A stretch of DNA of 64,000 nucleotides from Odiellus spinosus (Eukaryota > Arthropoda > Arachnida > Opiliones > Phalangiidae): NCBI GenBank assembly GCA_963920705.1, contig OY987229.1, forward strand, positions 19,411,728-19,475,727. The letters run 5' to 3'. The translations under genes and the position numbers were made by a program. Positions 11,957-38,018 of the stretch are shown here, in pieces (the stretch's first letter is position 1; every line of letters starts with the position of its first letter). Under the pieces are notes generated by a model that saw only the letters and a list, made by a program, of their open reading frames with translations, searched no databases and had not been told where the DNA came from.

Positions 11957-11957
11957 A

Positions 11958-14056
11958 TTAAATTAACAAATAGACTCCGTAAGTTATAAGTGACACCCAA
12001 TGACTTGCAAAACTCAGTTCGGACCATTTACTTAATGTGTGGCGCATATTATAGCCCTGTTGTAAAAGGAAAATCGCATTAATTATTTTGGTCCAAGTTT
12101 CATTTTAACTAAGGGTGTCTTGGTAGGAAAATACTAAAATAGAGAGGAATTTGGTATGAAAATACTAAAATATAGTGAATTTTAGTAGAAAAATACTAAA
12201 AGAAGAAAAGTTAGAAGGAAAAATCTAAAAAAAGTATAAAAAAAAATATTTTAACCTCCTCTTGAATGGAGGAAGAGGAATCAAACATGACTCCCAAGTA
12301 GGCTAGATGAAAGACTGTTACGAAACCAAAAAATATATTTGTACATATAACGTAAAAATTGCTCTGAAATGAAAAAATTATGTTACAACAAAACCCAGAA
12401 TTATTTTTATAGAGCATATACTATAATTACCCCTTTATTTTCGTGCGTACAATCGCTTTTGCAGCTTCTAGCTTCGATGCAAGCGTCAAATGTTAAGGCT
12501 AATTTATTTCTAAGAACTAGAAAAAAAAAAAAAAAGGTTTAAAATAAATTTTTAAACTAAGACTATATTTTTTTAAATCGAACCAAATTCAACATATGTA
12601 TAAAAACCCAATGAGAGCAAGACAGCTGCAAGCTGGAAGTTTAAACCCTACAATAAAATAAAATTAAATTTGAATCAATTAAATTTACAAGTTAATTTGA
12701 AACCCACGTGTAGTAAAGAACTCGCTGCGTAAGTTAAGAAAATAGCTAGAAAATTCCCTAAAGGTTTGGCAACTTTAAAAACATCTGAAATTTTTTTCTT
12801 AATACGATTAAAATTGAATAAATTAAGATTTAATAAATTTTAATTTGCAGCCTACAAGTTTTTAGCCACTGATGCATGGGAGTATTCCAGTATATTACAA
12901 CTTCGACCAAAGATCTAGGGAATTCAATTTTTGACGGAGTGACAACCCTAAAATTTAAATTAATTAGACTTAAACAAAAATGAGCCCTTAAATTTGATGA
13001 TTTACTTTTTAACATCTATTCCCATTAGCAGCGTCGTGGCTAGAGAGAGGTAACAAATAAAATAATGGCTGGAACGAAATGACAAAGCGTCTCGATAGGC
13101 AGAAGTCCATCTCCAAATATCGCCGATTAACCACGAAGACCAACAAGTTGAAATAGTTAAGAACAAAAATGAGCTTAACAAAGCTGATAGTATCTGGAGG
13201 CAATTCTAAGCAGGATCAAATCATAACGCAAGTTAAAATTACGTATTATTATTATTATTCTTATCTTTTTAAATATAAAACTTACAACGAGGGTAGTTGG
13301 GTTGTCTAAAATTGCCCGATGGTCTGTGTAACTAACCCATGGCCCAAATATGAGCGTTCCAGGGCAGAAAAAATAGCCTAGCAGTTCAGGCACAGATGGT
13401 AAATGAGTTAAACCATTGTCAATATCAAAAGCTAGAGAGATTATCTTCATGACTAAAACCATTTGAGCTCCCCTGATTTTATGCCAGTTCATTTTTGGTA
13501 CAAATAGCTCGCTGGAAAAAATATTTTAAAGTTACGGGTGAAATTACGGTTTATGTTGAAGGTAAACTAACCACATAATCACAAATAATATGCAGAATGA
13601 GGAGCAAAATATCCCACGTGACCTCGAAAACTTGGTTGAAATTAGTAAAGACACAATGCCAATCAAGGCTAAAGCAATTATATAAAGAGTTTGTTGTTCG
13701 AAAAAGTTGTACAAACAAAATAACCCAGTTGTTATAAGAATTAACGTCAGGAATGGTCTAGGAAAGTTTCCTATAGTACAGAATTGAGAATTAAAGATTA
13801 GCCCTGTTTATTATTTAGAGCAAATATTACCTAAGTAAATGGTTAGCCTGATTATTATGCAAAATATGATCAATGTTTTGCAGGCGTTTATTCCATCAGC
13901 CAGGGTTGGCACCAAACAATCATGCCATAAGTCGTAAAATGTGTACGCAGCGAAGGCTTGACTAAAATATTGGTGTTGTAACGCAACGTCTAAATCGTCA
14001 TTATAATCATCCCAATACACCGATTCGGCACTCTCTATTTCTTCGTCGTAATCCAT
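11958..14056 (-). CDS. porcn: Porcupine, Wnt serine O-palmitoleoyltransferase (MBOAT)
   Basis: Ten exons on the minus strand: 14056-13831, 13770-13572, 13511-13286, 13193-13006, 12947-12856, 12784-12708, 12647-12584, 12516-12431, 12363-12256, 12056-11958; all phases fit and give 454 aa (human about 461). Porcupine attaches palmitoleate to Wnt proteins in the ER membrane, which is required for their secretion. Family landmarks in order: acidic N-terminus MDYDEEIE, WHKIRGAQMVLVMKIISLAFD, FCPGTLIFGPWVSY, SFRSSHYFICYLSLATTLL, EFPRSLVEVVIYWNTPM, SSLLH with the presumed catalytic His336 as the last codon of exon 6, then GLNFQLAAVLLSLGF, FHLAYLGVMFD and KWSELSFASHW. Many hydrophobic segments fit a multi-pass MBOAT protein. 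It is head to head with TBC1D22 (735 bp apart) and tail to tail with the protease. Confidence 0.95.
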
Positions 14057-14791
14057 TGTTATTCTACTTTTTCTAAACTCATTCGGTTTTGGTTAGAGTT
14101 TATTTTAAATTGAGCACACAAAATAAGCCTTGGCCACTGTCAATTTGAATTCTTGGATTGGATTATTGAGGGACATTTTACCATTTCAAAAATTGGAAGC
14201 CATGTGCAGGTCAAATTAAATCCCAAATTGTAACCATGAATTGACCTCCCTCTCTTGGCCGTTGCCTCATTTATTTAAAAAACAAATCCATTGATTCAAG
14301 TTCTTCCGGCATTAATAATCCACGGATATAATCAAGAAGTTTTAATTATAGTACTTTAATCAGGTTTCCGCTAGACACCGGAAATGAGGCGTGGGTGGTG
14401 TCAGGAGGTTGACAGGTCGTAAGGTCATAAAGCATTAGGCATAAATTTTTTTTTTTATTCTGAACGAAGGAAATTTAATTGCTAAAGTTTTTATTATCTA
14501 TTGATTTTCATGTTTATTAGGAGGGCAAACTTAGAAACAATGAATAGGTCACATCATTTAAATATTCAAAATATCTTAGGATTTGTTTATTTGTTTGTCG
14601 CGCCTTTCTTTGAAGCCACGCGGAAGAAGATTCCATTCGACGTCACTCTTCAGTGACGTTTCATTTTCAAAATGGAGTCGAAGGAGTATGAGATGCGGCT
14701 TCGGTTTATCGAGTTAATTTAATTTTAATTAAAGAAGGATTAATCTTTGGAAATATTATGATCAAGTGTGTTAAGAATTTAAGATTTCACA
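14057..14791. promoter_or_regulatory. Divergent promoter, porcupine/TBC1D22
   Basis: The 735-bp region between two divergent start codons. It contains paired CRE-like half-sites in opposite orientation: GACGTCAC at about 14640 and GTGACGTT at about 14653, which CREB/ATF-type factors could bind. Confidence 0.45.
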
Positions 14792-17700
14792 ATGCAAAGC
14801 ATCGGTGACAAGAGTGCAAATGACAATAAGATAGCTTTCTGGAAGAAAAATTCGACGAATCTTCCGGGAAGGTAAAACAAGGCTTACGGCCACCAGCAAT
14901 TTTTTCTTTTTCTCAAAGTTTTTTGGTTTTTCATTTATTTTCATAAGATATATGACTGGGAATTTTCTGCCTAACTCTTCAAGTATACCCTACTCCCGTA
15001 TATAAAATTGTGTTTTTTTTTTTTTTTTCGGTTGAAACTGTTTGCGTTATCTCAAATATGATTAGATAAACTAGCTCTAAAAGAGCGCATAATCTCTACC
15101 TTGACCCGCAGAGTCTGTTGATTGTCCGAACAAAACTTATTAGTCATTACCTTTATTCAACTACAGCGTATTTCCCTAGCTATACTATCAATATTAAACG
15201 AGACGGCTAGGTCATACCTGTGTTATCCTTCCCAAATTCAGATTCCAAATTTATTTCCAATATACTATGCATACGCAAACAATATCGGTGAGGGTCTCTC
15301 TGATAAGAGTCAAAGCTTTAGCTAAGATAAGAAACAAAGCAAATCGGCGAAATATTGACGCCACTGTTTTCAGCCCCCATGTTAAAACTAATTTTAAATG
15401 TTTTGAGAGTAAATCCTCTAAAATACCTAGATGTTTACCCCATTTAAAGTTACGACTTTGACTTCTTTGCCATTGTTTGTAGATGATGTAAAACCTATAA
15501 AAAGAAATGTTTGTAAATCTTACAGCATTCAACGCGTGTACGGTGCTATGCATCCCCCATTCATAGACTCAAAGTAAGAACTTTTTGGTATTTCAAATGA
15601 GTAATTGGGTGAAACGAATTTTTAAATCGCTGATAGGCCTTCAACCCCCAAACGAGATAGTTCTCGAGTCCGGCACAATCGTTCTTCCTCTTCAAGTTCA
15701 TTTCAAGAGTTTCAGGAAAGTACGGAAGATGCTTGGGATGTTGGAGATGATGAGGACTTTTGCGTAGTTTCGGGAAGCGGTCAGTTACTAGGATAAGTTT
15801 AACTACATTTATACAATTGCTTATTAGTTTGAGATGTTTTCAGACTTAAAAATATCATCAAAGGTTGTTCAATCTGCGGCCCTAACTGTTCTAAATAACC
15901 ATGAACTTAGTAAATCAGCCCCTAATTTGGTTACGGGATCGCCGAAAAACAATCCAAACAGTGGCTTAAGTGATACGGAGGAGAATTTTAATAATTATAA
16001 AGATTCCAGAGGGTCTCACGTTCAACGATCTTCATCTCAACGAGGTATTATAACATGATATCTTACGAGATCTTTAAGAGTGATAATCTTTAGATTTGGT
16101 CTACGAAACAGAACAATCTCCTGCGCAATCGTCAGTAATTCGAGTACCTCATCCTCAAGGTGGACCTGGTTTTGCCATCCGTCAGTCATCGGCTCCACCT
16201 AGAGCTCCTTCCGACCGATATTATGGCAAAGCTAATGCAATGGGAGGTACAACCGATAGAGAGGCTGTTAGGTTAGAAAAATTCCATGCATTGTTAAAAG
16301 GACCCGCAACTGACTTAGGTAAAGTATCCGAATAAAGGTTTTAATCCATGTGGAATTCATAAAAGGATTAGCTACATAATTTAGTAATTTACTAAATAGA
16401 AAAGTGGACTTTGTGGGCAAATCAAAAATTCCTCTAAAACAGAGTGAGAAATTGTTGTTACAGTAGTATATTGAGTCTGTCACAAAGTTCATTAATTGCA
16501 AAAAATTATCATTTGACTTTTATGAATTCCTTATTCCAAACTACAGTTTAATTAAATTAGGATTAAAATCATCACAGAAAGTCTAAGAAAACTTAGTTGG
16601 TCAGGAATTCCCCCAATGTTGAGACCAATCATTTGGAAGTTATTAGCTGGTTATATTCCGAGTAACGTGGATCGGAGGGAAGCCACTTTGAGACGGAAAC
16701 GCGAAGAGTATTTCAATTTTGTCAAAAAGTATTACGATACGAGGGAGGAAGATATTCACCAAGAAACTTATCGGCAAATTCACATTGATATTCCACGTAT
16801 GAGTCCACTAGTGCCACTTTTTCAACAGGAGATCGTCCAACAAGTAAAAATGAATCTTTATAGTTTATAAGTTTTTATCCATACCTAACCTTTTGCGGTT
16901 TGGAATTATAGATATTTGAGCGCATTCTTTATATCTGGGCCATTCGTCATCCTGCCAGCGGCTACGTTCAAGGAATGAATGATCTGGTGACTCCTTTTTT
17001 CGTGGTCTTTCTTCACGATTTAGTTGAACCAGGCACGGACGTCGAGGGCTTCCAAGTGTGTAATGTTCACCCTGATAGACTAAAACCGATCGAAGCAGAT
17101 TCCTTTTGGTGTATGTCAAAATTATTGGATGGGATTCAAGATAATTACACATTTGCCCAACCGGGGATTCAACGCCAAGTTAATATGTTGAAGGATTTAG
17201 TTTCTAGAATAGATGGTAAATTTTAAGTCCTTAAATGGAGAATGAAGTCAGACTGCAAGTTTTTTAATTGATTCTACTACCGAAACCAAAAAATTTATAG
17301 CTAGCAGAAGAATTCTGGCTATAAGGGAAAACAGAAAAGTTATCTTTTCCTTGACCAAATACTAAGTTGTCTGTAAAGCCAAGGCCTAAGAACTACGTTA
17401 AAATATGTACTTATCAAAACAGATTCTTCTCCCTCAGAAATTCGTCAAAACGAAGTTTTACAGTACATGTACTAAGAACTCTAGTAAAACACTCAGTGCC
17501 TCTGAATTGTCCAAAAAAAAAAAAAAAAAGAATAAAAAAATCAGACTGGAATTCTCAAAAACATTCTATCAACTATTTTGGCTTCATTCTCCCTTTAAAT
17601 TTTATAATTTTACATCACTAAGTTTAATAACTTAATCGTTTTAGCTCCATTACATGAACATCTACTAAATCATCAAGTGGAATATTTGCAGTTTTCTTTT

Positions 17701-18202
17701 CGTTGGATGAATAATTTGCTCATGCGAGAATTACCATTGCGTTGCACAATACGATTATGGGATACTTATTTGGTAAGATTTAATTTCTTACATGTACTTT
17801 TATAGTTGTTAATGATATCATTTATTTCTAGTCTGAAACAGAGGGATTCTCATCATTTCATCTTTACGTTTGCGCCGCATTTCTTACGTATTGGTCTAAA
17901 GATCTGTTAAGGGAAAGGGATTTTCAGGTAAATTATATTTAGTTGAATGAAATTATATTATCAAATCAATTAAGTAGTAAATAGGATATCAATTAATAAA
18001 TTAATATTCCAAATATGGTTTTTAAGTCACAAAACATATCACAACCTGAAAGTTTTATTATTGATCTTAGGGATTAATGTTGATGTTGCAAAACTTACCA
18101 ACATTACATTGGGGAAACGAAGAGATCAGTCTTTTATTAGCCGATGCTTATAGACTGAAATTTACGTTTGCTGATGCACCAAATCATCTACAGCCAAAGT
18201 GA
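14792..18202 (+). CDS. TBC1D22: TBC1 domain family member 22 (Rab GTPase-activating protein)
   Basis: Ten exons: 14792-14871, 15526-15573, 15637-15779, 15844-16044, 16094-16318, 16578-16843, 16912-17215, 17645-17772, 17832-17927, 18071-18202; phases agree, 540 aa. The N-terminus matches the family: FWKKNSTNLPG, then SIQRVYGAMHPP, then a Ser-rich linker with EDAWDVGDDEDF. The TBC domain begins at about residue 240 (RKLSWSGIPPMLRPIIWKLL). It contains the arginine-finger segment IHIDIPRM and the glutamine-finger segment GYVQGMNDL, then DSFWCMSKLLDGIQDNYTFAQPGIQ, MRELPLRCTIRLWDTY and the end motif LTFADAPNHLQ (the family ends ADAPNHY). TBC1D22 proteins are Golgi-associated and bind ACBD3 and 14-3-3 in mammals (family knowledge). 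Intron 7 holds a TTAA-flanked MITE at 17231-17598. Confidence 0.95.
17231..17598. mobile_element. TTAA-flanked MITE (family A) in TBC1D22 intron 7
   Basis: Bounded by TTAAATGGAGAATGAAGTC on the left and CTTCATTCTCCCTTTAA on the right, inverted copies of the same terminus. About 368 bp, AT-rich inside, no coding capacity. The termini match other family A copies in this window. Confidence 0.6.
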
Positions 18203-30918
<12,716 letters not shown>

Positions 30919-33828
30919 ATTTGAACCTCTTCCCAATTTTATCAAATCAAGGTTTTGGTCATAATTTGTTTGGGACTTTAGTACCTTCAAAGCTAGACTT
31001 CTCGCTATTTTTATCATTTGAGAAATATTTAAAAATATAAATAAACCCGAAATCGTTTGTAGATAGAAATAAGCCTAGCTTTGATTCTTTCAAAGTATCT
31101 GACTAGTTCTGACTATATAAGTTGGTCATTTTCGTTGTTTTCGTCCATATTTTTATTATTAAAAAGAAATATTAAAAAAAAACCAAATAAATTTTTTGTT
31201 TGTTTTTAATTGTACATTCACCTTGATTTCACCCTTTTTCACCACCTCCCCCTTGCCCGCCCTCCTGAAAGCTTCAGGATTTAAGGTATAATAAATGCAC
31301 AGCTCCTCTTGTAAAGTTACCAGACTTAACGATTAGTTGAAGTCTTTCAAATAATGTTAAAATTGATAATTTATTTAATAATTGAAAATAAAATTATTAA
31401 ATTAGCAAAAAAAAAAATCTTAGCATAAAAAATTTGGAATAAGAGTCAAGATTAAAATTTTAAATTAAATCATTGAAAAGAAAAATGTGTAGTATTTTGT
31501 TATAAGAAATGTTTTATTCAGGATGTGGAGATATTTTTAAAATTGATCGCTTACTGGATTAGATCGAGGTTTATTTCGAGGAAAAAGTGTTTCTAGATTT
31601 GTAAAATGTCTAATTGAACTTAGAGCGACAAAAATAATTTTCACATAAAATCCCCAAACGTTTTTCCTTCGCTAGTTGAGAGAAAAATAAAATGAAACGT
31701 AAGAGATTCTCAACTAAAACATCTTGTATTATAATATTCATTGACAGTTCTTTTTAGTATATAAATATTAAATATCAAGTACCGAGTATCAAAAATCTTT
31801 GGAAAGTAGAAGAAAATATGTAAATTATTTTGTTTTTTGATGTGTGCTTTGTTTTTTTCAATCTTCCCTCCCTTATCGCGAGAAAAGATTTTATATAAAG
31901 TATTTGGTCTTTTCTTTAATATCGTTCATATTTAACTTTTTTGAAAAATTATAAAGATAAAAAAAAAAAATCACAAAATCTTATGTATAGTAACCGTTAA
32001 TCCATTTTAACTGTTTTGAAGTATTCTCGTGGTTATAGCTTGGCTAGTGGCTACTGTAATTGATTTTTCATTGTATATTTTGCTAAAGAACTAAAAGAAT
32101 ATTCTTGATCAAGTATTCTATTTTAATCAATTATTGATTATTTAAATTATTTTTGAAATTGCCAAGCTATAATACCACGATTAATTTCCGCTGCAAAAGT
32201 TTTGTAGGGATAAATTGGTTTATTCTTAATAAGCCTACAAAATATGTATTGATTTGATTAAAATGGATTTCTGTGGTTAAACTTTGATCTATTTTACTTA
32301 GAATATGTTAGATAATTTCAATGCCTGAAGCTGCAGTAAGTTTTTTTTTTTTAATCTAAGGACTCTTCTACATTAAGCTCACTATGTTTCTTGTCCATTA
32401 AGGAGATAAGCTTCAAAAGCTAATAAGGATTCTGCCATTTAAGGTTAAAAAAGAAAGCAGGGCACCATCAAGTCAGGTAATTGTATTTTTTAAATAAAGG
32501 TTAACTTTCCCTTCAAGAATAAGATTGTAAAATTTATTTATTTATGTAGGTTACTACTATTTTCTAAGACATTTTAACAAAACAAGACTACTCTGACCCT
32601 AATATATTTTATTTGCTTTGCCAACAATTTATAACTTCATTGTTTTAGTATTTTTTCCTTTTATATGCTTTCTATTTCCATCAGAGTATTTCCAAATTTT
32701 TTGTGGTCGACCTATGACCTAAGATAGGTTTTTTTACTTTCTTGATGTCACCCCTTTTTTGGGCTTTATATGCATAAAACATTTATTCCATTTGTTAGGG
32801 CTAAATTTATTTAATTGGTGATAAGAGTAGATAAGATTCACTTGTTTTCAAGGATTAGTTTCTGGAAACTTGAGATGATTCAAGTGTTTTATTAAAAAAA
32901 ATTTAGATTTTACGGTTTAAAAAAAAAAAAAAAAAACTTGTGATACTCATCACGTGGTACGTAGCCAGTCAAGAATCAAGATGTTCCCGCCTTTTACGAG
33001 GTTTTTTCCAAGTCGGGCCAGGAAGAAAGAAGCCGAATGCTGCGTCTTTTGTTATCAGTGCTTCATAATTTATGGAAATTTATAGTAATTATACGGACTA
33101 CGGTTTAATTTCAAGTTTAATAATTGCGGTAAGTTAATGATTTAATCTATTTCTTATAGTCGCTATAAGAAAATAGTAATATGATTGTTACTGGTTAAGC
33201 CTTGTCTTATTTTTTATGTAAGGATACCGGCAAATTACAACCCCATGTGCCACATGTAACCCCGTTAGTTGATTAGTGTTTGTATGAGCTAACCTTGGAT
33301 ATATTAATAAATTTCCTATTAATTAATCATTGCATTAACCTATAACGGAAATAAAATGGAGATTCTGAGATAGAATTTAGAAACCTCTGACTTGGTAAGA
33401 TTTGCTATTCCTTGGTGGGCTGTTTTCAAATCATAACATTGACTACAGTAGCTTGATAGGGACCTTTGACCCCATTTCAATTTTAAAATTCGAGTTCATT
33501 TTTAATTAAATTTCACTAATAGTAATTATATTAACAAAATAAAATGCGAAACTATGCCAATTACTACAATAAACATTCAATTATTAAAACAAAAAGTCAA
33601 AGAGATGAGGAAATTTATTTTAATTTTTTTATTTATGACAATGATGTAGACATGATAATCTTGGACGGAATTTCATCAAACGTGCAGCATGTCATTTCAT
33701 TCATAATACGTGACCAACATATTTCAATTCTACGTAAACCTGTCGATGCTACTACTCTTCAAGAACTTCATAATGGTAAGTCTTATTTATGGTTTATCAA
33801 ATTTATTCATTTGGTATTTATCATAAGT
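30919..33828. other. Intergenic region after KDM5
   Basis: About 2.9 kb, AT-rich. A KDM5 poly(A) signal AATAAA is at 31040-31045. An inverted pair CGTGGTTATAGCTTGGC (about 32027) and GCCAAGCTATAATACCACG (about 32161) may be a small MITE. No supported exons. Confidence 0.5.
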
Positions 33829-34578
33829 TTAAGTACCTGACTTAAATTGCGTACACTCAACACGAGTTATTGGCGATAGTATTTTAACTGGATTAGGAGC
33901 TTGCATTTTTTGTTGAATATTAAAAATGATGGCCTCTTCGTAAGAAGGCGGAGGCGATTCGGGGTCAACCTATATTGATCAAATATTAAATTTGATTGAA
34001 AGCTTATTCGCCATTATACTCATTTTACATACCAATTTTGCGATAGAAGACGATTGCTCTTTTTCTTGCGCTATTTTGACTGGCGGGCAAAGTTGCCAGT
34101 AATTTGGAGGTGGGTCTGAATCCATAATGATCATTGGATAACTTTGAGGTTGAATATTATTGCTGGTATAAGGGTGAACCGTCGAGGTTAGGCTGTGACG
34201 GTACGAGAACCAATGGGCTGGTGGGAGATAGTTCACTGGACTAGATGAACCTTCGTGTTTGTCATAGTTCTTGTATAGCCTAAGTTGGGTATCATATTGA
34301 TTAATAAATATAGGTCAAATGAATTTTCGTGCCATGGGGAAATAAGTTTAATTTTTAGAAACATTTATAATATGAACCAGGCATTTCACCTCTTGGTCAG
34401 TAAAATTAACCATTTTAAAATTCTGATAGAAGGTGTACAGGTGCATAATAGAACCAGGTCACTTTATTAACCTAATTTCTTACCTGTAACACGCATATAT
34501 CATACTGTAAAAAATCACTCCTCCAAACACGGTGAACATAACTGCTGTCGGTAAAAAACTTCTGATATCGGTACCCAT
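33829..34578 (-). CDS. Small PPxY-tail membrane protein 1
   Basis: Three exons: 34578-34484, 34279-34033, 33969-33829; in frame, 160 aa. It starts MGTDIRSF, followed by one hydrophobic helix (LPTAVMFTVFGGVIFYSMIYA) and then a basic CYRLYK stop-transfer. With no signal peptide and almost no ectodomain, it is predicted to be a type III single-pass protein. The cytoplasmic tail has DSDPPPNYW (exon 2) and ESPPPSYEEA (exon 3), both PPxY ligands of WW domains such as those of Nedd4-type ubiquitin ligases. Intron phases are 2 (in an Arg codon after the helix) then 0, identical to the tail introns of the three other PPxY genes in the window. Poly(A) signal AATAAA is at 33802-33807 on the minus strand. 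I do not recognise a named family; function is not known. Confidence 0.8.
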
Positions 34579-37213
34579 ATCGACCTTTTAAAAACTAAAA
34601 ATTTTATTTTTAGTTTAAGCTTATTATTTCAACCAATTTAGATACGTGAATTTAATTAATAATTGAAACATACCACTAACTTATTCTAAACCAAAATTAA
34701 GAAGTTATTTTAAGAGTTTTAATATATTCGAAGAGTTTCACTAAGTTTAATAATATTAGGTTATTTTATTTTTTAATTTTATCCCTTTTAAAGTGAGTCT
34801 GTCACTGATTTTTCACGAATTCCAAATTTCTTGATTTAAGAAACAATACTTAATTGAAAATAACATGAAAACTGGTAAATTACAAACAAGCGGGAGCTGC
34901 CTCTTGAATCGGCATTCAAGACCCAACTCCCGAGGATTGTACAAAACTAAAACCCCCAAAATGCAGCTGAAAGTCATAAAACTATAAGAAAAAGAACTTG
35001 TTAGCACTAGTTGAAAGGGGCAGAGGATAGCTAACGAAATGTGACACTAATATGCGAAAGATATGGAGGGTTTGGGATTTAAAGGGATACTGAATCCTTA
35101 CAACAGATCTGTGTTACACTATGGTCGCGTGGCTATTGTAGAGCCTACAGTTGATTTTTTTTCGAGCGTGATAAGGTCGCTTTCGCGCGGCCTTTTTCGT
35201 AGAAGTACTTAATCCAGAAAGTCCTACCTTTCATATGAAAATTATCGTTAATTACGTTCCAGAAAAAAATGATCTAAATTTTTGACATTTCCATTTTGAT
35301 GTTTCTTAAGAATGCCTCAACCCAGAGGTATAAAAATTTTGAATATGGCATTTTAATAGTATGATAAAACCAAAATTTAATCTATAGCCATTCGAAAAAA
35401 ATTGTGACAGCCTCACTTTAAATATAATTTAACCTCTTAAAATTAAACTTCACTCTCACTTTTAAATTAAACGTCGCTTCCACCTTTTATATTTATCTTC
35501 AACCCCTCTTTTCAAATTAAACGCCCCTTTCCTCATTTGAAATTAAATATTTCTCGATTCAACCTTTTTACTCTTAACATTAAATTAATTTTATGTTAAT
35601 TACAATTACATACCATCTGGGCCCAAAGTTATGTTGTGTTCATTAGCCGATTTAAACTTGATTAAACATAATTTAAATACAGCTAAGGCGCATCATGATG
35701 TCTGAAAAGCGGGAACTGAAACAGTCCACGCGGCCCGCAAATATCTTTTCAGTCTCAAATGGGTTAATTATTTACATTTTTTGACTGTTAAATACTTGTA
35801 GCGTCGCGCAATTCCTTGACAATACACTTCCTAGTTCAGTTGATTAAAAGCGTTAGAGACAGTCCCGATCTCTTGCCTCTCTTGAAACCCAAGAATCAAC
35901 CCCCTTGGGTCTAGCTTAGGTCAAATGAGGGGGGATATTTTACTTCCAATAACACAATTGTCCCTTCAATGATTTATTAATTAGAACTAATAGAGTGAAG
36001 GGCATAGAGAAAGAGAAACTGGTAATAATATTCTTGGACTTAAACTCCTTCAGCCAAAGTCCACTGGTCAAACCTTGCAAAATACTTAGTGCTGCGTAGT
36101 GATTTTAAACTATAAAGGTATATTGATTTTCTTTATTAAATAAGGTAGTATTTGTATATTATACAGTCGGATTTCTCATAAATAAATCGACCCCAAACGC
36201 GGTATATTTTCGCGCCATTATTTGACCTAGCCAATAGGACAATTACTTCCCAGAGCGTCAACCAATGATATTTTAGTCTTGGGGCGTTAATATTTGGTCT
36301 GTCTCTAAGTCGATATCGAGCGACATGGTAAAGCCGGTAGTGTCTTGCCAAAGGGGTCAGTGACCACTAGGGTTGACCGGAAGAGACACCTTTTTATGCT
36401 AAATACAAAGGCTTATCGATTATTATTTTTTTTTAACTTCACTTCGTTGTACATAATTGTCTTTTGCGAGGTTTAAAAAAATTCCTGACAGGAAAAGGTT
36501 TTTCTCTCTGGAATATTTCCGTAAAAAGAGCTTCCGGTTTTAGATTGAAGGCTCTTCTAATCAAGGAAATTTAAAATTTGTAAGATAGGTCTATTAAAAG
36601 TGAGAATGTAATTTTATTTAAATTCAAAACTGCGGGACTTCCAACCAGTAAAAATATTTGACTGTTGAAATAAATATGCATAACGAAATAAGCTATGTAA
36701 CTTGTACCAGAAGGGGATAATAAGAGAAGTATTTCCTAAATAGTTATTTCTATATCTATCATTCAACAGAACCGGGCGTACAAAAGTTAAACTTTTCTGT
36801 CCTTGAATAATAGAGGAAATTGTTGGCTAGATAATTAAATAAATTAATAATCATATTGTCGATTAATAACGCGATGAACTACGTAAGTTAAACCAGAAGG
36901 AGATAATAGGAGAAGTTTGCCCTTGTTTATCTTCCCAATGATAAAGATTCCCACAAGTTATCCTTACCTTGTGATTTATTATCTTGTACGTTTTCGGAGG
37001 GTGTCCGAAGTTACCATTAATATGTTAGTCCTATTAGTGAGACATTAGTTAAATTAAGCTCTAGTTAACTTAAATCATAGGCAAAACTAAAGGAACTTTC
37101 AATAACAATTTATTATAAATCATTTTGTACAAAAATGGCAACGGTAAAAATACTCTCATAGTCGAGATTTCTCGCACTCATTTATTTAAAACTATACCTT
37201 AACAAGATTGTTT
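34579..37213. other. Intergenic region with repeats
   Basis: Contains a family B element at 35201-35421 and a diverged direct repeat of about 45 bp (ACCAGAAGGGGATAATAAGA near 36708; ACCAGAAGGAGATAATAGGA near 36891). No supported exons. Confidence 0.5.
35201..35421. mobile_element. Repeat family B, copy 1
   Basis: Begins with a TACTTAATCCAGAAAGTCC terminus and TATCGTTAAT nearby, and ends GTGACAGCCTCACTTTAA. The same start and end signatures occur at 42138 and 55550. Non-coding and probably non-autonomous. Confidence 0.5.
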
Positions 37214-38018
37214 TCACGTGAAGTCATTTACTACGCAAGAAGGATTATCGTAGCACGATACGTTGATTTCATGAACCCTTTGGCTGTTAGGCTTAGGTGA
37301 AGGCGGGCTATATTCGGGGGGTGGTTCTTCCCTAGAATTGTTCTCTACTGGCGGGGGCGTGATACACACTTGGGGGATAATTATTTGTTGACGCACTCTG
37401 TCCGGTGGTTGCCGTAACCCGTCACAAATTGATGGCCTAAATTTTGTATGCGCCGTAAAGTTCGATTGCATCGACTCGAATTCTTTAATTTCTTTGGAGC
37501 TGAATTGGAACTTCGACACCACGTCACCATATTTAGGAGGGGGCGTTCCCGTGTCCGCGTTCTAGGCAAATATAAATCAATTGTTTTTAGGTTGCATTTT
37601 CCCTTTAACCCTAATAATATTAGTTAATTTTTTCACTAGCCGATTAGATCTATTTAATTAATGAACTTACCCTGCTAGTATTGGCACTGGAATTTCCTAG
37701 TACCCTTAAGTTAATATTAGATAAATTTCTTAAAAATCTTCTATACGACGGAGGTTTATCTTGCAAGACAATTGACGCAATGACTGGATTCGTCGCGTTA
37801 GGAGAGTTCATGGACAGCGTAGGGGCCGTGTAACATCCTCTAACAATGAATTGAAAATATTAGTTATTAAACCTATTTTAATTAACCTAAATATATAGAA
37901 ATAATTACCTGCAACATATATACATAATAGCTGTACATATTAATGCCATAAAAAGCGCCACGATAATAACGACAATAACGAACCATGGACCCAGGGGCAA
38001 GTTGAAATTGAATGACAT
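37214..38018 (-). CDS. Small PPxY-tail membrane protein 2
   Basis: Three exons: 38018-37909, 37839-37671, 37561-37214; in frame, 208 aa. A short N-terminus (MSFNFNLPLGP) leads straight into a strong hydrophobic helix (WFVIVVIIVALFMALICTAI). This is followed by YICCRGCY, whose Cys cluster could be palmitoylated. The tail carries three PPxY motifs: QDKPPSYRR in exon 2, and GTPPPKYGD and EEPPPEYSPP in exon 3, within a Pro-rich region. Phase 2 and phase 0 introns fall at the same places as in the other PPxY genes, and the DKPPxY core is shared with the Ig and EB members. AATAAA is at 37191-37196 on the minus strand. No named family recognised; a WW-domain-binding adaptor role is inferred from motifs only. 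Confidence 0.8.

Noticed and set aside
33544..33840. 98-codon plus-strand ORF whose frame meets a good GTAAGT donor at 33778
   Set aside because: No recognisable domain, no upstream or downstream partner exons, and its end overlaps the last exon of the minus-strand PPxY gene.
36136..36351. 71-codon minus-strand ORF
   Set aside because: No domain, no splice partners; likely chance in spacer DNA.
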